A DNA stretch of 5,122 nucleotides from Candidatus Phytoplasma sacchari. GTDB lineage: Bacteria; Bacillota_I; Bacilli_A; Acholeplasmatales; Acholeplasmataceae. The stretch's first letter is position 1; every line of letters starts with the position of its first letter. The stretch covers positions 1-5,122 of the forward strand of contig NZ_VWXM01000021.1 of NCBI RefSeq assembly GCF_009268105.1, written 5' to 3'. Below, in pieces: positions 1 to 5,122 of this stretch. The translations under genes and the position numbers were made by a program. The notes under the pieces were generated by a model, which saw only the letters and a list, made by a program, of their open reading frames with translations, was not told where the DNA came from and ran no database searches.

Positions 1-36
1 ATATTTTTTTTTAAAAAAAGAAATATATAGATTAAA

Positions 37-594
37 CTGGTTAATTGTTGTCTAATCAATAATTTTAGGTCTTCCTAGGTAGCTATAAATTATAGGTTAA
101 TAATAAATATCGGTCTGAGACTTACAATAGAGTTCGTTAAAAAGAATTATCTCTTGAAATAGGAGTTTTTTTGTCAAAAGAATGTTTTATAATATAAAAA
201 CATAACTTCTGATGATAATCATAAATATTATTGGAAAAATAATTATGTTTACTCCTTATTTTAAATATTTAGTGTTATTAAATTCAAAATTTAATTCACA
301 AATATCTAAAAGGCTGTGCTTTATCACCTTTCATTCTCTGCTCTTCATATTATATAAAATATTAAACCTTGTTTTATTTTCTCTTCTTCATTATAAAAAT
401 AAAAAGATCAAAAAAATAATTTTATTTATTCTATTGAAATTATTATTTCTTAATAATCATATTTTTATCTTTATTATCTCTATAATAAAAGACATGCTAT
501 TGTCCCTTTCATTCTTTCGAATTCTGGTAAGTCTTATGAGTTCTTCTATTATCAAAAGAAGAGAAGTACCTTTAAAAAACTTCTTTAATTTATG
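37..594 (-). pseudogene. ftsH: Decayed ftsH/hflB fragment (AAA+ zinc metalloprotease)
   Basis: FtsH is a membrane-bound ATP-dependent protease. Translating the minus strand gives FtsH-like pieces in the expected order. A Walker B-like LLLIIEEL (561-538) resembles IIFIDEID. NERDNSM (513-493) resembles the NERENTL/DEREQTL segment. TRFN (372-361) resembles the arginine-finger RPGRFD. MKSRE, a stop, then KVIKHS (348-313) resembles VKGREEILKVHA. FS (238-233) may mark FSGADL. KKTPISRD (172-149) resembles the following K-x-I-S-x-D-D stretch. DRYLLLTYNL (115-86) resembles DRYLLTKNEL, and YLGR (81-70, shifted frame) resembles LGGRAAE. Stops occur at 459-457, 393-388, 333-331, 258-256, 139-137 and 124-122, with at least two frame changes. 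The membrane N-terminus, Walker A and the HEAGH zinc site are absent, so it cannot make an active protease. The left limit is uncertain and decay may continue to the window edge. The match is by eye, but the ordered landmarks make it likely. Confidence 0.66.
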
Positions 595-629
595 CTCGAA
601 CTAGCGCCCTCCAATTAAGCTATGGGTGC
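594..629 (-). pseudogene. Truncated tRNA remnant (5' half, Arg-like D-loop)
   Basis: Read on the minus strand, this begins with a tRNA-like 5' acceptor strand (GCACCCA), then TA and a D-arm GCTT-AATTGGA-GGGC. It then jumps to CGCTAGTTCGAGCA, which looks like a variable/T-loop piece with no anticodon arm before it. No matching 3' acceptor strand (TGGGTGC) or CCA follows. The remnant starts 17 nt beyond the 3' end of tRNA-Glu on the same strand, the spacing of a tRNA cluster. The A after GG in the D-loop is typical of tRNA-Arg, so Arg is a weak guess at its origin. It appears to have lost its anticodon arm and 3' half, and it directly borders the ftsH remnant. Confidence 0.5.
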
Positions 630-646
630 TAAAAAATTTAAAATTT

Positions 647-722
647 TGGTGACCCGTACGGGATTCGAACCCGTGAATGCATGCGTGAAAGGCATGTGAG
701 TTAACCTTTTCTCCAACGGGCC
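647..722 (-). tRNA. tRNA-Glu (anticodon TTC)
   Basis: A complete 76-nt cloverleaf is seen on the minus strand. Acceptor GGCCCGT pairs with ACGGGTC (one G-T pair). The D-stem is GAG/CTC, the anticodon stem CATGC/GCATG encloses loop CTTTCAC with anticodon TTC, and the T-arm is ACGGG-TTCGAAT-CCCGT. The discriminator is A and the 3' CCA is encoded. The acceptor and T-arm closely resemble tRNA-Glu of Bacillus. It decodes GAA/GAG and, in organisms lacking GlnRS, such charging may also feed tRNA-Gln synthesis, although that cannot be judged here. It is the last intact member of what looks like a minus-strand tRNA cluster whose next member is broken. Confidence 0.96.
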
Positions 723-1058
723 ATTTTTTTATAATTTATTGGACGTTTTTTTTCGTAATACAAATTATAAATAAAAAGATAAAATTTTTTATTTAAAAAT
801 TTAACTATAAAAAATTTTAATTTAATATTAAATTGTATTTAATCTTGTATTTAATTTCATTTACTTGGAAATAATAAACATTAATTTTATTAAATATTAA
901 AATAATTTATATCATAATTAATTTTATCATAAAAAAATTAATCTTAATAAAAATTTATTTATGAACTTAATTATTTACAATTAATAAAATATTAAAAAAA
1001 TTATAAATTAATTTTTTAATTTAATGAAAATGTTTTTTTTAATAAACTTTTTTTATAT

Positions 1059-1071
1059 TAACAACTTGTTA
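1059..1071. promoter_or_regulatory. 13-bp palindrome overlapping the sodA -35 box (operator candidate)
   Basis: TAACAACTTGTTA is a perfect inverted repeat with 6-bp arms around a central C. It covers the presumed -35 hexamer TTGTTA (1066-1071), the usual position for a repressor site that blocks RNA polymerase. It is richer in G and C than its surroundings. No regulator is identified; chance is possible because six-base arms are short. Confidence 0.35.
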
Positions 1072-1094
1072 TTTAAAAAGTAAAATGTTATAAT
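1066..1094 (+). promoter_or_regulatory. Sigma-A type promoter of sodA
   Basis: The -35 box TTGTTA (1066-1071, four of six matches to TTGACA) is followed after exactly 17 bp by a perfect -10 box TATAAT (1089-1094). Transcription would begin near 1101, giving a leader of about 50 nt before the sodA ATG. Perfect spacing and a perfect -10 make this the best promoter in the window, with the caveat that TATAAT is common in AT-rich DNA. Confidence 0.6.
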
Positions 1095-1139
1095 TATCAT
1101 AAAATTCAATTTATTTTGGAAGTAATATTTTTTTGTCAA

Positions 1140-1145
1140 AAGGAG
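1140..1145 (+). promoter_or_regulatory. sodA ribosome binding site
   Basis: AAGGAG lies 6 nt before ATG 1152 and is the strongest Shine-Dalgarno sequence in the window. It fixes the sodA start at 1152 rather than at the in-frame ATG at 1116, whose 12 extra codons would run through the ribosome binding site itself. Confidence 0.85.
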
Positions 1146-1151
1146 TTTTTT

Positions 1152-1799
1152 ATGAAAAAAGTATCTCAATATTATTTACCAGAACTAGGTTATAGTTTTT
1201 ATTCTTTAGAACCTTTTATAGATGAAGAAACTATGGAATTGCATTATGATAAACATCATAGAAATTATTTAAACAATTTAAATTTATCTCTTTCAAAATA
1301 TACAAATATACAACATGATTTACAAACTTTGTTAAAAAATCCTATTTTAATTCCAGAAGATATAAGAATATCCGTTAAAAATAATGGAGGAGGTTATTTA
1401 AATCATTCATTTTTTTGGAAAATTTTAAAAAAATCAAATAATAATGAAGAAGAATTATCAGAAAATCTTAAAAAATTAATTAATAAATATTTTCATAACT
1501 TAAAAAATTTTAAAGATTATTTTTCTGATAAAGCTCAAAAACTTTTTGGATGCGGATGGGTTTGGTTAATGATGGATTTTGATAATCAACTGAAAATTGT
1601 TTCTACAATGAACCAAGATACAGTATTAAATATAGGTTATCCTATAATAGGTTTGGATCTTTGGGAACATGCATATTATTTATCTTATAAAAATCGTCGT
1701 AAAGATTATATAGAAGCTTTTTTTAATATTATAAATTGGAAACAAGCGTCTGAAAATTTGGATAATGGTTTAATAAAAAATATTAAAAAAAAATATTAA
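1152..1799 (+). CDS. sodA: Superoxide dismutase, Mn/Fe family
   Basis: This cytoplasmic enzyme converts superoxide to oxygen and hydrogen peroxide. The 215-residue protein is slightly longer than the usual 200-206 and has both family domains. The N-terminal helical hairpin holds THEMETAL-type ligands H31 (in MELHYDKHH) and H85 (NHSFFW); the C-terminal alpha/beta domain holds D169 and H173 (DLWEHAYY). Gateway residues H35 and Y39 are present. The active-site Gln is Q155 in STMNQD, the MnSOD position, and the GGYLNHS segment has no FeSOD-type Gln, so manganese or cambialistic use is favoured. The start at 1152 follows a strong AAGGAG and gives the expected N-terminus (YYLPELGYSF). There is no signal peptide. 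Its own promoter and a following AT hairpin suggest a largely independent unit. For a host-dwelling bacterium it probably guards against host or respiratory superoxide (inference). Confidence 0.97.
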   Translation: MKKVSQYYLPELGYSFYSLEPFIDEETMELHYDKHHRNYLNNLNLSLSKYTNIQHDLQTLLKNPILIPEDIRISVKNNGGGYLNHSFFWKILKKSNNNEEELSENLKKLINKYFHNLKNFKDYFSDKAQKLFGCGWVWLMMDFDNQLKIVSTMNQDTVLNIGYPIIGLDLWEHAYYLSYKNRRKDYIEAFFNIINWKQASENLDNGLIKNIKKKY

Positions 1800-1803
1800 A
1801 ATT

Positions 1804-1825
1804 AAAATAAAAATTTTATTTTTTT
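1804..1825 (+). terminator. Possible sodA terminator (all-AT hairpin)
   Basis: Five bases after the sodA stop, AAAATAAAA (1804-1812) and TTTTATTTT (1814-1822) form a perfect inverted repeat about one base, and the T-run continues to 1825. The shape and position fit a Rho-independent terminator, but a stem of only A-T pairs is weak and part of it must open to form a loop. Confidence 0.35.
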
Positions 1826-1941
1826 AAAGATTTAAATAATTTTAATTTAATAGAGAATAATTCTTTTATATTTATTAAAAAAATTATTAAACTTAATATT
1901 TTATTAAATTTATATAAAAAAAATTTAAAATAATTTATATT

Positions 1942-1948
1942 AGAAAGA
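1942..1948 (+). promoter_or_regulatory. nusB ribosome binding site
   Basis: AGAAAGA lies 7 nt before ATG 1956. It is an imperfect Shine-Dalgarno sequence, but its spacing supports 1956 as the start rather than the internal ATG at codon 21. Confidence 0.45.
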
Positions 1949-1955
1949 CATTTCT

Positions 1956-2408
1956 ATGTTGTGTTGTTGCAATCAAATCTATATTAAAAAAATAAAAAAA
2001 TACAAAATAGATATTATGCAAAGTTTATATCAGTACGATTTTTATCAAAATAGTTTTTACCAAAATAAACTAAAAATTAAAAATAATAATACTATCCCAA
2101 ATATTTCTCTATTTAAAAATATTGTAAAAAATATTAAACTAATTGACGAGATTATAAAAAAAAATATATATAACTATAGTATAGATAGATTAAACAAAGT
2201 AGATAAAGCTATAATACGTTTAGCAACTATGGAATTATTAGAAAAAAAAAAATCTCACAAAATAATTATAAATGATGCTATTGAAATAACTAAAGAATAT
2301 TCATCATTAGACGATGAAAAACAATATAAATTTAATAATAAACTGTTGCATTTAATCTATGAATATATAAATAATGAAAAAAATGATTTTTTAAAATTGG
2401 TAATTTAG
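1956..2408 (+). CDS. nusB: Transcription antitermination protein NusB
   Basis: NusB binds boxA RNA together with ribosomal protein S10 (NusE) and helps RNA polymerase read through rRNA operons. The protein has 150 residues, within the family range and all helical. Recognisable parts are the first-helix segment IDIMQSLYQYDF (18-29), the core signature RLNKVDKAIIRLATMELL (78-95) and HKIIINDAIEITKEYS (101-116), which matches the usual VVINEAVELAKKYS. The final helix KFNNKLLHLI (125-134) departs from the normal KFINGVLDKI at the Gly and Asp positions. The start at 1956 adds an odd MLCCCNQ head; starting at M21 would remove half of helix 1. It is 156 bp after sodA on the same strand. Part of its 3' end is repeated in the spacer downstream. 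Identity is secure; the exact N-terminus less so. Confidence 0.88.
   Translation: MLCCCNQIYIKKIKKYKIDIMQSLYQYDFYQNSFYQNKLKIKNNNTIPNISLFKNIVKNIKLIDEIIKKNIYNYSIDRLNKVDKAIIRLATMELLEKKKSHKIIINDAIEITKEYSSLDDEKQYKFNNKLLHLIYEYINNEKNDFLKLVI
2359..2398 (+). repeat. nusB 3'-end repeat, copy 1
   Basis: The last part of nusB contains ATGAATATAT (2359-2368), a short link, and a 24-base block at 2375-2398 that recurs exactly at 2463-2486. This copy lies inside the reading frame and encodes part of the C-terminal tail (NEKNDFLKL). Confidence 0.7.
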
Positions 2409-2410
2409 CT

Positions 2411-2434
2411 AATAATTAAAAGATTATTTTTTTT
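2411..2434 (+). terminator. Possible nusB terminator
   Basis: AATAAT (2411-2416), a six-base loop, then ATTATT (2423-2428) and a T-run through 2434 that resumes after a single C. It starts 3 nt after the nusB stop. The stem is short and all A-T, so strength is doubtful. Confidence 0.35.
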
Positions 2435-2450
2435 CTTTTTTTTAAAAAAA

Positions 2451-2486
2451 ATGAATATATATTGAAAAAAATGATTTTTTAAAATT
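2451..2486 (+). repeat. nusB 3'-end repeat, copy 2 (intergenic)
   Basis: ATGAATATAT (2451-2460) followed almost at once by the same 24-base block (2463-2486) found at the end of nusB. The link between the two parts is 4 bp shorter than in copy 1. Offset between the 24-base blocks is 88 bp. Read in the nusB frame it would again give NDFLKL, followed by a short different tail and a stop near 2514, as expected of a tandem duplication of the gene end that has since diverged. Confidence 0.6.
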
Positions 2487-2534
2487 AAAAAATACAAATA
2501 TAAAAATAATTTAATAATTTTGAGAAAATAATTA

Positions 2535-2540
2535 AAAAGG
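2535..2540 (+). promoter_or_regulatory. cshB ribosome binding site (long spacing)
   Basis: AAAAGG lies 14 nt before ATG 2555, longer than usual. No better start is available: an in-frame TAA (2552-2554) directly precedes the ATG, so the protein cannot begin upstream. Confidence 0.4.
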
Positions 2541-2554
2541 AATTAATTAAATAA

Positions 2555-3643
2555 ATGCAAGATTATATACAAAAAAAATTAAAAGAATTAAATTTTCAAA
2601 AAATAACACCTATACAAGAAGAAGTATTCACAAATTTTAACAAAAATACTAATCTTGTGTGTATATCTCCTACTGGAACCGGTAAAACACATGCTTATTT
2701 ATTACCTATTCTAAGAAAAATAAATTGGGATCAAAATATTATTCAAGCTATTATAGTAACGCCTACAAATGAATTGGTTTTTCAGATATTTGAAATGATT
2801 AATAAAATTGAAAATAAAAATAGTAAAATAAAAATTTTATTTGGAGGAATTAATAGAACAAAAAACTATTTAAAACTAGAAAAAAAACAACCTTGTATGA
2901 TTATAACTACTTTAAGTAAATTATTTGAATATGGATATGTTTTAAAAAAAATAAACATATATAAATCTTCTTTTTTAGTTTTGGATGAAGCTGACATGTT
3001 ATTTGAGGAAAAATCTTTAATATTAATAAAAAAAATATTATATAAACAAAAATGGAAACCTAAAATTTTACTTTTGTCAGCTTCTCTTAATACAAAAATG
3101 AAACCTTTTATTAATAAACATTTTGGAAAATCCATTTTTATCGATGTTAATGACAAACACAAATTAAATCTGAAATACTATATTTTAAAAAGTAATAAAA
3201 ATGATCGTATAAAAGATTTAATATCCTTTTTAAAAACAATAAATCCATTTTTAGCCTTTATTTTTATTTCAAAAAAGAAAGAACAATATGATATTTACGA
3301 AATTTTAAAAAAAAAAATTAATATTTTATATTTTTCCTCTGATTTATCAGTGAAAGAAAGAAAAAGAAAAATAATTGAAATTAAAAAAAATAAATATCAA
3401 TATGTTATAACTAGTGATTTAGCTTCTAGAGGTTTAGATATCCCTAATATTTGTTGGATAATACATTATGATTTGCCATATAAAAATTTAGATTTTTTTC
3501 AACATAGAAACGGTAGAACAGGCAGAATGAATAAAGAAGGGAATGTTATTGTATTTTATGATTATGAAGAAGAAAAATATTTATTAGAGATAAAAAAGAA
3601 AAAAAATATTAACTTTAAAGAAATAAAATTAATAAATAATTAA
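2555..3643 (+). CDS. cshB: DEAD-box ATP-dependent RNA helicase, CshB type
   Basis: This cytoplasmic enzyme unwinds or remodels RNA using ATP, with likely roles in ribosome assembly, mRNA decay and cold tolerance. Both RecA-like domains are present: Q motif (F14 to Q21), Walker A SPTGTGKT (38-45), motif Ia PTNEL (70-74), FGGI (96-99), motif Ib-like TTLSKL (118-123), DEAD (144-147), SAS (175-177), motif V TSDLASRGLDI (286-296) and motif VI HRNGRTGR (317-324). GTGKTHAYLLP, the NPFLAFIF stretch and DLDFF-type motif VI context point to CshB/YqfR of Bacillus rather than DeaD/CshA. At 362 residues it is nearly only the core; the long basic C-terminal tail of Bacillus CshB is missing. Motifs Ia, Ib and III deviate from consensus (PTREL, TPGRL, SAT). 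It ends 63 bp before nfo, probably co-transcribed. Confidence 0.92.
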   Translation: MQDYIQKKLKELNFQKITPIQEEVFTNFNKNTNLVCISPTGTGKTHAYLLPILRKINWDQNIIQAIIVTPTNELVFQIFEMINKIENKNSKIKILFGGINRTKNYLKLEKKQPCMIITTLSKLFEYGYVLKKINIYKSSFLVLDEADMLFEEKSLILIKKILYKQKWKPKILLLSASLNTKMKPFINKHFGKSIFIDVNDKHKLNLKYYILKSNKNDRIKDLISFLKTINPFLAFIFISKKKEQYDIYEILKKKINILYFSSDLSVKERKRKIIEIKKNKYQYVITSDLASRGLDIPNICWIIHYDLPYKNLDFFQHRNGRTGRMNKEGNVIVFYDYEEEKYLLEIKKKKNINFKEIKLINN

Positions 3644-3706
3644 AAAATATTTATTATTAATACGAAAAAAAACATATAAAAAAATAAAAAAAGAGAAAAT
3701 AAAAAA

Positions 3707-4615
3707 ATGATAAAAATTGGTAGTCATGTATCTTTTAAAAAACCTCTTATGTTATTAGGTTCTTTAAAAGAATCTTTATCCTTCGGTTCTAATACTTTTA
3801 TGATTTATACAGGATCCCCGCAAAATACAAAAAGAATAAATTTACAAAAAGATAATATTGATGAATTTATAAAAAAAATTCAAAAATCTAATATTGATAT
3901 AAATTATCTGACAGGACATGCTCCTTATATAGTTAATTTAGCAAATCCTATAATTGAAAAAAGAAAATTTTCTATTAATTTCTTAACTCAAGAAATTTGT
4001 AGATTTGCTAAAATGAAAATAAATACAATGATTTTACATCCAGGAAATGCTATTAATAAAAATAGAGAAAAATCAATTAAATGGATAGCAGAAGGTATAA
4101 ATAAAATTTTCGAAAATACGTCTTTATATCATACTAAAATTTCTTTAGAAACAATGTCTGGTAAAGGACAAGAAATAGGATCTAATTTTGAAGAAATTAA
4201 AGATATTATTAATTTAATTCAAAATAAAAATAGAATTTCTGTTTGTTTTGATACTTGTCATGTTTTTGACTCAGGTTATGACATAAAAAATAATTTTGAA
4301 TTAGTTATAAATAAATTTAATTCTATTATTGGTTTAAATTATCTAAATGTTTTTCATATTAATGATTCTAAAAATATTCTAGGAAGTAAAAAAGATAGAC
4401 ATGAAAATATTGGATTTGGTAAAATAGGATTTGATTCTTTAATTAAAATAATATTCGATCATAGATTTGTAAAAATACCAAAAATATTAGAAACACCTTT
4501 TATTAATGGTTATCCACCATATAAAGAAGAAATAAAAATGATAAAAAATAAAAAAATTAACTTTAATTTAAAAGATTTTTTTAAAAAAAAAGATGATATT
4601 TTTTCTAAAAAGTAA
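3707..4615 (+). CDS. nfo: Endonuclease IV (AP endonuclease)
   Basis: In base excision repair this enzyme cuts the DNA backbone 5' to abasic sites and clears blocked 3' ends, using three zinc ions in a TIM barrel. The 302-residue protein is full length (usual 280-300) and starts canonically with MIKIGSHVS. All nine expected metal ligands can be placed: H71 (GHAPY), H111 (LHPGNA), E148 (LETMSGKG), D182 and H185 (FDTCHVFDSGYD), H217 (FHINDSK), D230 and H232 (KDRHENIGFGKIG) and E262 (ILETPF). Only a weak AGAG (3692-3695) precedes the start. The 63-bp gap after cshB has no terminator-like hairpin, and the same gene pair occurs in Bacillus (yqfR-yqfS), so shared transcription is likely. It may be the main AP endonuclease of this reduced genome, which cannot be tested from one window. 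Confidence 0.97.
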   Translation: MIKIGSHVSFKKPLMLLGSLKESLSFGSNTFMIYTGSPQNTKRINLQKDNIDEFIKKIQKSNIDINYLTGHAPYIVNLANPIIEKRKFSINFLTQEICRFAKMKINTMILHPGNAINKNREKSIKWIAEGINKIFENTSLYHTKISLETMSGKGQEIGSNFEEIKDIINLIQNKNRISVCFDTCHVFDSGYDIKNNFELVINKFNSIIGLNYLNVFHINDSKNILGSKKDRHENIGFGKIGFDSLIKIIFDHRFVKIPKILETPFINGYPPYKEEIKMIKNKKINFNLKDFFKKKDDIFSKK

Positions 4616-4639
4616 AAAAATATATTAATTTTCAAAAAT
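4616..4639. other. 24-bp convergent gap between nfo and truB
   Basis: Two genes converge here with only 24 bp between their stops. The gap is A/T-rich and contains no GC-bearing hairpin. The weak near-palindrome AATTTTCAAAAATT at its right edge (4627-4640) is the only candidate bidirectional stop signal. Confidence 0.4.
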
Positions 4640-5122
4640 TTAAAAAAAGAATTTTGGACAATATTTATTTTTTTCTATAGGTTCGTAATAAGCAATCCAA
4701 TTTTGTTTCGAATCTAAAACAATAAAAGGATTTTTAGTATTAATTTGTCTATGATCTAAATAAATTCCATTCTTGACAAGTTTAATTAAATATGAATTTA
4801 AAATAATTTTATTACAATTTTTAAAAAATTCTTTTTTGTCAATTAAATCTTTTTTTTCGATAAAATCAACAAATTTAGCATTATTTAAACAATATGTGCC
4901 TATACAAGTTCTAACTAAATTTTGCAAACTACCATAAGTATTCATTTTTTCTCCGATATCCCTTGCTAGACTTCTAATATAGGTTCCTTTAGAAACATCA
5001 ACATAAAATTTAACTAAATTTTCACTTAAAAAAGATAATATTTTTAAATCATAAATATGAACTTTTCTAGGAGCAATATCAACATAAATATTTTTTCTAG
5101 CAAGATTATACATTTTTTGACC
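4640..5122 (-). CDS. truB: tRNA pseudouridine(55) synthase TruB, 3' part only
   Basis: TruB converts U55 in the T-loop of tRNAs to pseudouridine. The window holds the last 160 or so codons; the frame stays open to the edge (G-Q-K precede the first in-window Met), so the ATG at 5113 is not the start. The diagnostic C-terminal catalytic-domain motif is present as VSKGTYIRSLARDIGEKM followed by GSLQNLVRTCIGTY. GQKMYNLARKN fits the usual NGKRAYELAR-type segment. The final ~75 residues form the small C-terminal RNA-binding portion. The catalytic Asp (in the GxLDPxATG motif) lies in the part not seen, so activity cannot be judged. It is convergent with nfo, stops facing each other across 24 bp. Confidence 0.93.
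   Translation of the reverse strand, partial: GQKMYNLARKNIYVDIAPRKVHIYDLKILSFLSENLVKFYVDVSKGTYIRSLARDIGEKMNTYGSLQNLVRTCIGTYCLNNAKFVDFIEKKDLIDKKEFFKNCNKIILNSYLIKLVKNGIYLDHRQINTKNPFIVLDSKQNWIAYYEPIEKNKYCPKFFF

Larger units (their letters stand above)
723..1151. other. AT-rich intergenic spacer between tRNA-Glu and sodA
   Basis: This stretch of about 430 bases lies between two divergently transcribed genes and should hold the promoters of both. I see no open frame of credible composition. It contains a 9-bp all-AT inverted repeat, ATTAATTTT (917-925) and AAAATTAAT (934-942), with an 8-nt loop, which is not strikingly beyond chance in such biased DNA. The sodA promoter and ribosome binding site occupy its right end. 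No clear -35/-10 pair was found for the tRNA on the minus strand; TATAAT lies at 769-764 but lacks a good -35 partner. Confidence 0.6.

Noticed and set aside
61..150. Possible structured RNA (several short inverted repeats, e.g. CTATAAATTATAG at 83-95).
   Set aside because: No conserved core of tmRNA, RNase P RNA, SRP RNA, 5S rRNA or T-box leader is visible, and the same bases are explained by DRYLLLTYNL and YLGR of the ftsH remnant on the minus strand.
212..604. A 130-codon plus-strand open frame coding a Leu/Ile/Phe-rich, membrane-like protein.
   Set aside because: It lies antisense to the ftsH remnant and runs into the tRNA remnant. Its hydrophobic look follows from reading AT-rich antisense DNA, there is no ribosome binding site, and no family is recognisable.
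166..1142. A shared 15-base string TTTTTTTGTCAAAAG at 166-180 and 1128-1142.
   Set aside because: The first lies in the ftsH remnant and the second in the sodA leader. The similarity stops abruptly on both sides and half of it is a T-run, so chance is adequate.
1116..1151. Longer sodA start at ATG 1116 (12 more residues).
   Set aside because: The extra codons read through the AAGGAG ribosome binding site, have no counterpart in the family, and lack a site of their own.
2436..2451. T8A8 palindrome after nusB.
   Set aside because: Homopolymer tracts of this kind are frequent throughout the window and need no special explanation; prone to sequencing slippage as well.
2866..3162. A 98-codon minus-strand open frame.
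   Set aside because: It is wholly inside cshB, antisense to conserved helicase motifs including DEAD, so it is a shadow.
1..5122. A novel defence, toxin-antitoxin, CRISPR or other undescribed multigene system.
   Set aside because: All intact genes are recognisable housekeeping or stress genes, and no regularly spaced repeats or paired small unknown genes are seen.

Overview
The window looks like part of a very AT-rich, strongly reduced Mollicute chromosome, most likely a phytoplasma (Acholeplasmatales). The reasons are: by eye about four bases in five are A or T; gene relationships are Firmicutes-like; every Trp that I checked is TGG and all frames stay open with TGA read as a stop, which argues against Mycoplasma and Spiroplasma; and there is a decayed copy of ftsH/hflB, a family that is multicopy in phytoplasmas. 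The genus is an inference; strand use, codons and motifs are seen directly.

Layout. Positions 1-600 have no intact gene. The minus strand carries a heavily decayed ftsH (AAA+ membrane protease) fragment. Several FtsH landmarks appear in the correct order, separated by stops, frame changes and deletions, and the zinc-site HEAGH region is missing. It abuts a truncated tRNA (594-629), and then an intact tRNA-Glu(TTC) at 647-722, both on the minus strand. An AT-rich spacer (723-1151) follows and ends in a convincing sigma-A type promoter with a 13-bp palindrome over its -35 box. Next come four plus-strand genes: sodA (Mn/Fe superoxide dismutase), nusB (antitermination factor), a CshB-type DEAD-box RNA helicase and nfo (endonuclease IV). 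At the right edge the 3' part of truB (tRNA pseudouridine 55 synthase) runs on the minus strand, convergent with nfo across 24 bp.

Functionally this is a housekeeping and stress-protection block: superoxide removal (sodA), base-damage repair (nfo), rRNA transcription and RNA remodelling (nusB, cshB) and tRNA modification (truB). The cshB-nfo adjacency matches the yqfR-yqfS pair of Bacillus subtilis, where sodA also lies not far away, so this is probably an ancestral Firmicutes arrangement that has been compacted. I see no CRISPR array, intact insertion sequence, toxin-antitoxin pair or other undescribed multigene system. The most informative unexplained structure is the eroded ftsH copy joined to a broken tRNA, a likely scar of past mobile-unit activity or recombination next to a tRNA cluster.
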